This document shows, piece after piece, positions 58,278 through 64,000 of a stretch of DNA of 64,000 nucleotides. The notes under the pieces are model-generated. The model had not been told where the DNA came from. It searched no databases and was given only the letters and a program-made list of their open reading frames with translations. How positions within the stretch are numbered: position 1 is the first letter of the stretch; every line of letters begins with the position of its first letter. The position numbers were made by a program, and so were the translations under genes. Origin of the DNA: Pseudoxanthomonas composti (GTDB lineage Bacteria > Pseudomonadota > Gammaproteobacteria > Xanthomonadales > Xanthomonadaceae); contig NZ_SAWZ01000003.1 of NCBI RefSeq assembly GCF_004122095.1, positions 124,001-188,000 of the forward strand, given 5' to 3'.

Positions 58278-59462
58278 TCAGGCGTAGATCACGCCCTGCG
58301 ACGGTGGCGCGTCGAGGATGGCGTGCGGCACGAAGCGCGCGCTGTCGCGGGTGATGCGGCCCTCGTCTTCGCGGATGCCCATGCCGCATGCAGCATCGCC
58401 AATGACCCAGCTGCCGATCAGCGGGTAACGCCCGGCGAAGGCCGGCAGCAGGTGCATGGCCTGGCGGATGCACGGGCCGGCATAGGGGCCGTCGCTTTCC
58501 TGCAGGCTGCCGTCGGGCAGGTGCAGGGTGATGTTGGCGCCTTCGCGCGAGTGCAGCGGCTTGCGCACCCAGCCGGCCGGCAGCGCGCCGCCCTCGTCGA
58601 AATGCGCGGCCAGCAGGTTGGGATGCCCCTGGTGGCGTTGCCACAGCAGCGGCAGGATGCCCTTGTTGCTCAGCACCGCCTTCCATGCCGGCTCCAGCAG
58701 CTGCAGGCCCGAGCCCGGCAAGGCCTTGCCGAAACTCTCGGCGAACAGGTCCTCCAGCGGGTACAGCTTGAACAGCGTGCCGATCACCACATCGTCCAGG
58801 TCGGTGAAACGGCCGTCATCGGACAGGCCGATCTCCTCGATGTCGATCGCCTCGCCCTGCAGGCCGGCCTGCGCCGCGCAGTCGCGCAGGTACTCGACCG
58901 TGCCGCGGTCCTCGCCCGAGGCATGCACCGAGGCGAACATCAGCGGCGGCGGCAGGCGCGGGGCAATCTCCGCAAAGCGCGCCACCAGCGCCTCGTGCAG
59001 GGCGTTGAACTGGTCAGCGTACTCGGGCAGGCGCCCGGCCTGGCGCTGGTCCTCCAGCCATTGCCACTGGAAGAAGGCGGCCTCGAACAGCGAGGTCGGC
59101 GTGTCGTAGTTCAGTTCGTAGAGCTTGGCCGGGCCGTTGCCGTCGTAGGCCAGGTCCAGGCGCCCGTACAGGTGCGGCTGGCGCTGCCGCCAGCTCTCGG
59201 CGATCCAGTTCCAGGTGTACTCGGGGATGGCCAGCCTGGACAGCAGTTCCTCGCTGCCGACCACCTCATCCACCAGGTCCATCGCCATGGCGTGCAGCTC
59301 GGCGCTGGGGTCCTCGATGTCGTCCTCGATCTGCCGCAGGGTGAAGGCGTAGTACGCGGTCTCGTCCCAGTACGGCGCACCGTCGATGGTGTGGAAATCG
59401 AAGCCGCACGCGGCCGCCTGCGCGCGCCAGTCGCCGCGCTCGACAATGGAAAGACGCTGCAT
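58278..59462 (-). CDS. glutathionylspermidine-synthase-family protein (YgiC/YjfC type)
   Basis: ATP-grasp ligase-like protein of 394 aa. Family marks are FDFHTIDGAPYWDETAYYAF, LYELNYDTPTSLFEA, WKAVLSNKGILPLLW and WVRKPLHSREGANI. Unlike GspS it lacks the amidase domain, as in E. coli YgiC/YjfC, whose substrate is unknown. The next gene upstream encodes a YgiB-like DUF1190 lipoprotein, matching the ygiB-ygiC pair of enterics, with 30 bp between them. Confidence 0.92.
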   Translation of the reverse strand: MQRLSIVERGDWRAQAAACGFDFHTIDGAPYWDETAYYAFTLRQIEDDIEDPSAELHAMAMDLVDEVVGSEELLSRLAIPEYTWNWIAESWRQRQPHLYGRLDLAYDGNGPAKLYELNYDTPTSLFEAAFFQWQWLEDQRQAGRLPEYADQFNALHEALVARFAEIAPRLPPPLMFASVHASGEDRGTVEYLRDCAAQAGLQGEAIDIEEIGLSDDGRFTDLDDVVIGTLFKLYPLEDLFAESFGKALPGSGLQLLEPAWKAVLSNKGILPLLWQRHQGHPNLLAAHFDEGGALPAGWVRKPLHSREGANITLHLPDGSLQESDGPYAGPCIRQAMHLLPAFAGRYPLIGSWVIGDAACGMGIREDEGRITRDSARFVPHAILDAPPSQGVIYA

Positions 59463-59492
59463 CGTTGGAAGGTGCCGAAAAGACGGTGGGGC

Positions 59493-60032
59493 TTAGCCGC
59501 CGAAGCTGCTGCGCCCGGAGCTGCGGCTGCCGAAGCCGCCGCGGCTGACGGTCATGGCACGGTTGGGCTGGTTGGTGACCGGGCTCATGGCCTTGTTGCC
59601 GGTGAAGGCGGTGGCGCCACCAAAGGCCTTGGAAGTGTCCGGCTTGACCCAGCCATTGCTGCGGTCCTGGAACGCCGGCGCGCTGGTCAGGCCGGCGCCG
59701 CGGTTGTTGAGCATCTGCGACATGAAGAAGCCGGCCATCAGCGGTCCGACGAAGGAGTGCCCCTGGCTGGTGCGCTGTTCCACGCAGCGATCGGCGCTGT
59801 ACTCCTGCTCGCACTCGGCGCGCGAGGCGTAGCGCGGCGCCTGGTCGGCGGACGCCTGCTGGGCCTTGTCGAAGGCGCTCTTGCAGGCGGCCTGGTCGCC
59901 GGTGGCCTGGTAGCAAGCCTCCACGGAGGTGTAGAGGCCTTCCTGGACTTCCGGCTCCTTGCTGCAGGCGCTGAGCAGCAAGGGCGCTGCGCCCATCAAC
60001 AGCAACGAGGTCGTGCGGGAACGTTTCATCAT
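59493..60032 (-). CDS. DUF1190 (YgiB-like) lipoprotein
   Basis: A 179-aa lipoprotein. The signal peptide ends in the lipobox LLSAC, so Cys23 is probably lipidated. Cysteines recur in the mature part (ACYQAT, AACKSAF, ECEQEY, DRCVEQ), followed by a Ser/Gly-rich tail. DUF1190 proteins pair with YgiC-type ligases; function unknown. Two ATGs are adjacent (60032 and 60029). Confidence 0.88.
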   Translation of the reverse strand: MMKRSRTTSLLLMGAAPLLLSACSKEPEVQEGLYTSVEACYQATGDQAACKSAFDKAQQASADQAPRYASRAECEQEYSADRCVEQRTSQGHSFVGPLMAGFFMSQMLNNRGAGLTSAPAFQDRSNGWVKPDTSKAFGGATAFTGNKAMSPVTNQPNRAMTVSRGGFGSRSSGRSSFGG

Positions 60033-60109
60033 TGTCGTCTTTGGCGGTGCTGACCACGATGATGCCGAAAACGGCGTGGGCAGGAAACCCACGCCGTCCC
60101 AGGAACCGC

Positions 60110-61444
60110 TTAGATGGGCGGAATGTAATCGGCCAGCCGTGCCTTGAAGAACGGCTCGACCGCGGCCATGTTGCCCTTGACCTGGATGGACTTCGCATCG
60201 ATGTCGCGGCTCATGCCGAGGACGTCATCGGCCGGCCAGCCCGGCCCGAAGCACCACTGCGTGCTGGGCACGTTGTTCTCCTGCAGGTAGGCCAGCATGC
60301 GCCGGGTCGCCTCCTGCGCGCTCTGGTTGCCTTCCGGGTAGCCGTGCTCGCCCAGGTAGCCGCGCTTGCGCCGCTGCCTGAGCCACTCGACGAAGGGCTC
60401 GGTCATCCAGATGCCCGTTTCCGGTTTCACGACCTCGTTGCGGTCCTTCCACGCCCCGCCGCCGGTGCCATCGTTGTCCAGGTAGTTGTGCGCCTCGTAG
60501 ACGATGCGGCCATAGGGATCGGGGATGTCGCCCAGCGCGTCGGACAGCTCCGGCCACAGCCGTGCGCTGGCGAACTGGTTGCCGCAGATGAACACATAGT
60601 GCTGGGTGTCGCGGCTGAAGATGCGCGCGGTGGTGTTGGTCGCGGTCTTGAGCCAATGCGCGGCCATGTCCAGGTCGCGGCCGTCGGCCAGCTTTTCCGG
60701 GCCCTGGTAGGGCTCGTTCATCAGGCCCCAGCCGAAGATCGCCGGATGGCTGCGGAAGCGGCTGACGATGCGCGCCCACAGGTCGGGCAGGCCGGCATCG
60801 TTGTAGAGCTTGCAGCCGGGCGTGCCGATCACCCGGTATTCGTACAGCTTCAGCAGATCGTCGGCGCCATCGAAGTAGCCCTGGTAGAGGAAGGCGCCCT
60901 TTCGATAGGTGTCTTGCCAGATCGCATCGTCGGCCGGGTCGGTCACCAGCCTGCCGTCGGGGCCGACCAGCCTGCCAGCGCCATCGCGCCGATAGCCTGA
61001 CTTGGTCGCGACCCGGTGCGGCAGGCGCATGTAGTCGTGCAGCTCCAGGATGGCCAGCTTGCCCGCCGCGGCGACCCGGTTGAGGACGTCCTCGACCTGC
61101 TTGACGTAGCCCGGGTTCAGCGGGCCGCCCTGCCCGGTGCTGAAGCGTTGCGCGGTGGTGGGCAGGCGGAACAGCGGGCATGCGCCGGCCGCGGCGATGT
61201 GCTGCTCGGTGATGTCGCGGTAGTGCGTGCCGATCCTGGCGTTCTCGACGTAGTTGTTCGAGGCCAGTCCCGAGAGATTCAGGCCGGCCAGCGGCAGCGT
61301 TTTGGTCTGCGCGCTGGCGCGGCCGATCAGGCCGGTGGCTGTCAGCAATCCCAGCGCGGCGCCGCCCTGGACGAAGCTGCGTCGGGTGAGACCGCCGCTG
61401 CCTGAGCGGGACTGATGGCCTGGGGGAAGTACTGCATCGGACAT
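60110..61444 (-). CDS. Tat-exported glycoside hydrolase family 5 enzyme (cellulase-like)
   Basis: A 444-aa protein with a twin-arginine signal (RRSFVQGGAALGLLTATGLI, residues 21-40, cleaved near ASAQ). The GH5 barrel has acid/base Glu244 in GLMNEPY and nucleophile Glu366 in GYLGEHGYP; AHNYLDNDGTGGG is another active-site stretch. An insertion at about 150-205 is larger than in small endoglucanases. The probable activity is endo-beta-glucanase or a related glycosidase. AGGAGG precedes ATG 61444. Divergent from ilvD. Confidence 0.9.
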   Translation of the reverse strand: MSDAVLPPGHQSRSGSGGLTRRSFVQGGAALGLLTATGLIGRASAQTKTLPLAGLNLSGLASNNYVENARIGTHYRDITEQHIAAAGACPLFRLPTTAQRFSTGQGGPLNPGYVKQVEDVLNRVAAAGKLAILELHDYMRLPHRVATKSGYRRDGAGRLVGPDGRLVTDPADDAIWQDTYRKGAFLYQGYFDGADDLLKLYEYRVIGTPGCKLYNDAGLPDLWARIVSRFRSHPAIFGWGLMNEPYQGPEKLADGRDLDMAAHWLKTATNTTARIFSRDTQHYVFICGNQFASARLWPELSDALGDIPDPYGRIVYEAHNYLDNDGTGGGAWKDRNEVVKPETGIWMTEPFVEWLRQRRKRGYLGEHGYPEGNQSAQEATRRMLAYLQENNVPSTQWCFGPGWPADDVLGMSRDIDAKSIQVKGNMAAVEPFFKARLADYIPPI

Positions 61445-61753
61445 GGGGGCGCCTCCTGCGGTGCCGTTGGTGGATTCCTTGACCGCTCCCCCTGCAGCGC
61501 GGCGACACGCCCCAGTTTGCCGCGAGCAACGCGTGGCTTTCTGCGAACCAGTTGACAGTCTCGCGGGCGCTTTGCGGCTGTGCTGGTCGTCGATCGTGGC
61601 GTGCGCGTTCGGAAACGGCGCGCGGTGCGACGACGCTGCTGTGGCGGCCCTTGCGTGCACGCGCGGTCGATCCGTTGCAGCAGCAACCGAGGAAACGGGC
61701 AAGAATAGGTGCCCACGCCAGCCTCGCCGCTCGCCGCCAAGACGTACCCCGCC
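61445..61753. other. divergent promoter region, GH5/ilvD
   Basis: A 309-bp gap that must contain both promoters. I see no repeats or small genes. An in-frame ATG-less extension of ilvD to 61709 exists but lacks family similarity. Confidence 0.4.
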
Positions 61754-63607
61754 ATGCCCGACTATCGTTCCAAGACCTCCACCCACGGCCGCAACATGGC
61801 CGGCGCGCGCGCGCTGTGGCGCGCCACTGGCATGCAGGATGGAGACTTCCACAAGCCCATCATCGCCATCGCCAATTCCTTCACCCAGTTCGTGCCCGGC
61901 CACGTGCACCTGAAGGATCTTGGCCAGCTGGTCGCGCGCGAGATCGAGCGCGTGGGCGGGGTGGCCAAGGAGTTCGACACCATCGCGGTGGACGACGGCA
62001 TCGCCATGGGCCACGACGGCATGCTGTATTCGCTGCCCAGTCGCGAGATCATCGCCGACTCGGTGGAGTACATGGTCAATGCGCACTGCGCCGATGCGCT
62101 GGTGTGCATCTCCAACTGCGACAAGATCACCCCGGGCATGTTGATGGCCGCGCTGCGCCTGAACATCCCGACCGTGTTCGTGTCCGGCGGGCCGATGGAG
62201 GCCGGCAAGACCCGGCTGGCCGACGGCAACTTCGCCGAGCACAAGCTGGACCTGATCGATGCCATGGTGATGGCCGCCGATCCGAACGCGACGGACGAAC
62301 AGGTCGCCGCGGTCGAGCGCAGCGCCTGCCCGACCTGCGGCTCGTGCAGCGGCATGTTCACCGCCAACTCGATGAATTGCCTGACCGAGGCCCTGGGGCT
62401 CTCGCTGCCGGGCAACGGCACCGTGGTGGCCACCCATGCCGATCGCGAGGCGCTGTTCAAGAAGGCCGGCGTCACCGCGGTGGAGCTGTGCCACCGCTGG
62501 TACGGGGCGGAGGATCCGACTGCACTGCCGCGCGGCATCGCCACCTTCGAAGCCTTCGAGAACGCGATGACGCTGGACATCGCCATGGGCGGCTCGACCA
62601 ATACCATCCTGCATCTGCTGGCCGCCGCGCAGGAGGGCGAGGTGCCCTTCGACATGCGCGACATCGACCGGCTCTCGCGACGCGTGCCGCAGCTGTGCAA
62701 GGTCGCGCCGAACACGCAGAAGTACCACATCGAGGACGTGCACCGCGCCGGCGGCATCATGGCGATCCTGGGCGAACTGGCGCGTGGCGGGCTGCTGCAC
62801 ACCGAGGTGCCCACCGTGCATGCCAGGACCCTGGCCGATGCCATCGGCAAGTGGGATGTGGCCCTCAGCGCGGACCAGGCCGTGCAGACCTTCTACAAGG
62901 CAGGCCCCGCGGGCATCCCGACGCAGGTGGCCTTCAGCCAGGCCACGCGCTGGCCGTCGCTGGACGTGGACCGCGCGAAAGGCTGCATCCGCAGCGTCGC
63001 GCACGCCTATTCGGCCGAAGGCGGCCTGGCCGTGCTTTACGGCAACATCGCACTGGACGGCTGCGTGGTGAAGACCGCCGGCGTGGACGAATCGATCCAC
63101 GTGTTCGAAGGCACGGCCAAGGTGTTCGAAAGCCAGGACGCGGCGGTCAAGGGCATCCTGGGCGATGAGGTCAAGGCCGGCGACGTGGTGGTGATCCGCT
63201 ACGAAGGCCCCAAGGGCGGCCCGGGCATGCAGGAGATGCTGTACCCGACCTCGTACCTGAAATCCAAGGGCCTGGGCAAGCAGTGCGCGTTGCTGACCGA
63301 CGGGCGCTTTTCCGGCGGCACCTCGGGCCTGTCCATCGGCCACGCCTCGCCGGAAGCGGCCGCCGGCGGCGCCATCGGCCTGGTGCGCGATGGCGACAGG
63401 ATCCTGATCGACATCCCCAACCGCGGCATCAACCTGCTGGTGTCCGAGCAGGAGCTGGCCACCCGACGCGTCGAACAGGACGCCCGCGGCTGGAAGCCGG
63501 CCGAAGCACGGCCGCGCAAGGTCAGCACCGCATTGAAGGCCTATGCCCTGCTCGCCACCAGCGCCGACAAGGGCGCCGTGCGCGACAAGGCGCTGCTGGA
63601 CGGCTGA
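61754..63607 (+). CDS. ilvD: dihydroxy-acid dehydratase
   Basis: Fe-S enzyme (617 aa; E. coli 616) that dehydrates dihydroxy-acids in valine, leucine and isoleucine synthesis. Cluster-binding cysteines lie in [10 protein letters not shown] and [18 protein letters not shown]; the C-terminal [12 protein letters not shown] is typical. The start is ATG 61754 ([17 protein letters not shown]), matching the family; the upstream codons are not conserved. No other ilv gene is adjacent. Confidence 0.97.
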   Translation: MPDYRSKTSTHGRNMAGARALWRATGMQDGDFHKPIIAIANSFTQFVPGHVHLKDLGQLVAREIERVGGVAKEFDTIAVDDGIAMGHDGMLYSLPSREIIADSVEYMVNAHCADALVCISNCDKITPGMLMAALRLNIPTVFVSGGPMEAGKTRLADGNFAEHKLDLIDAMVMAADPNATDEQVAAVERSACPTCGSCSGMFTANSMNCLTEALGLSLPGNGTVVATHADREALFKKAGVTAVELCHRWYGAEDPTALPRGIATFEAFENAMTLDIAMGGSTNTILHLLAAAQEGEVPFDMRDIDRLSRRVPQLCKVAPNTQKYHIEDVHRAGGIMAILGELARGGLLHTEVPTVHARTLADAIGKWDVALSADQAVQTFYKAGPAGIPTQVAFSQATRWPSLDVDRAKGCIRSVAHAYSAEGGLAVLYGNIALDGCVVKTAGVDESIHVFEGTAKVFESQDAAVKGILGDEVKAGDVVVIRYEGPKGGPGMQEMLYPTSYLKSKGLGKQCALLTDGRFSGGTSGLSIGHASPEAAAGGAIGLVRDGDRILIDIPNRGINLLVSEQELATRRVEQDARGWKPAEARPRKVSTALKAYALLATSADKGAVRDKALLDG

Positions 63608-63631
63608 GATCGCGCCCCTTGCGTTTCGAGG

Positions 63632-63892
63632 TCATGGAACGCTGTCTGTTCCGCTTGAGGCACGCGTCGGCAGGGCAATGCCGCGCACAGGCGTGTTGAT
63701 GGCGTAGCGGGTGCTGCGGCCGCCGCCGGGCAGCCGGCGCAGGCAGCCTTTCTCCACAAGATCGGACAGGTGTCGGGTCGCGGTCGCCTTGGATACCTTC
63801 TGGCAGGCTCTCAGCTGCGGCGCCAGCGCCTCGGCCTGCCAGTGGAACTGGGGCCAGTCCGGCTGTTGCCAGATCCAGAGAGGCGAGGTCAT
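63632..63892 (-). pseudogene. Fic-family protein remnant with the Fic domain deleted
   Basis: An 86-codon frame joins two parts of a Fic adenylyltransferase-like protein. The N-terminus SPLWIWQQPDWPQFHWQAEA is typical of the DUF4172-type Fic N-terminal domain. At residue 30 or so it jumps to KVSKATATRHLSDLVEKGCL and RRLPGGGRSTRYAI, the winged helix that normally ends such proteins. The HPFx(D/E)GNGR catalytic motif is missing altogether. It looks like an in-frame internal deletion of some 250 codons; the product could still bind DNA. An upstream ATG at 63940 is in frame inside a palindrome. Confidence 0.65.
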
Positions 63893-63908
63893 CGCAATCG
63901 TCCTGATG

Positions 63909-63953
63909 GATGAGCCGAATGAGTCGAGTAATCGGCTCATTGAATGAGCCGAT
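63909..63953. promoter_or_regulatory. ATGAGCCGAT inverted/direct repeat operator
   Basis: ATGAGCCGAA (63910-63919), ATCGGCTCAT (63931-63940) and ATGAGCCGAT (63944-63953). The last two form a 10-bp perfect inverted repeat with a 3-bp centre; the first is a near-copy of the third. The array sits just upstream of the Fic remnant, as expected for an autoregulatory operator bound by its winged helix. Confidence 0.6.
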
Positions 63954-64000
63954 ATTCATCCTGATCGGCGCATCCGCCAGTCTTGCGGTCAGGAGCGCCC

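Overview
The window is a high-GC, gene-dense piece of chromosome from a gammaproteobacterium. Protein features point to the family Xanthomonadaceae/Lysobacteraceae (Pseudoxanthomonas, Stenotrophomonas, Luteimonas or Xanthomonas type): a DcaP-type porin beside acs, a large TonB-dependent receptor of the Xanthomonas/Caulobacter class, a CbrA/CrbS-type symporter-kinase, a rsmG-parA-parB block, and abundant intergenic palindromic repeats. The genus is an inference. I saw no rRNA, tRNA, CRISPR array, prophage or complete insertion sequence.

Layout. 1-9.9 kb: a truncated Rep-type helicase, a Sel1-like secreted protein, thymidine kinase, an ECF sigma factor with a receptor-type Ser/Thr kinase, mutM, an ABC ATPase, a fatty-acid desaturase and an EF-hand protein. 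10.1-19.9 kb: an acetate/carboxylate module made of an MHS-type MFS transporter, a DcaP-like porin, acs, a LuxR-type response regulator (CrbR/ErdR-like) and a 1152-aa solute-symporter/histidine kinase (CrbS/MxtR-like). 20-25 kb: an FAD protein, a LysR regulator divergent from a LigB dioxygenase, and cardiolipin synthase. 25.2-36.6 kb: a three-gene operon with two degenerate type II dehydroquinase-like proteins, a divergent outer-membrane-type protein, then kdpFABC and kdpDE. A 0.93-kb repeat block separates kdpC from kdpD. 37-44.7 kb: rpmG/rpmB, a receptor-like pseudokinase, parB, parA, rsmG, a phosphopantetheinyl transferase, a GlsB-like membrane protein and xthA. 45-54 kb: a gamma-carbonic anhydrase, DUF2167, a cysteine-cluster protein and a six-gene RDD/SpoIIM/DUF4129/DUF4350/MoxR/DUF58 operon. 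54-64 kb: a RIO kinase, a TonB receptor, a YgiC/YgiB-like pair, a Tat-exported GH5 enzyme, ilvD and a Fic remnant.

Three observations matter most. (1) Between kdpC and kdpD lie two inverted copies of a roughly 200-nt element. Each copy folds into four hairpins, and all four stems differ between the copies by compensatory base changes, so structure has been conserved rather than sequence. Each copy is preceded by a TTGCCG-type hexanucleotide tract. (2) The kdpF promoter, the degenerate-dehydroquinase operon and its divergent neighbour share one upstream layout: TTTACG-like boxes at offsets of 11 and then 33 bp. This suggests that the accessory genes belong to the KdpE regulon. (3) The two dehydroquinase-like proteins keep the fold signatures but lack the catalytic lid residues.

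A purine-rich repeat family (core GGAGTGAG) has invaded at least five intergenic regions and supplies the stop codons of several genes. A palindrome-bearing insertion of about 45 codons interrupts kdpA in frame. All function calls come from reading the sequence and from memory of the families; nothing was searched.
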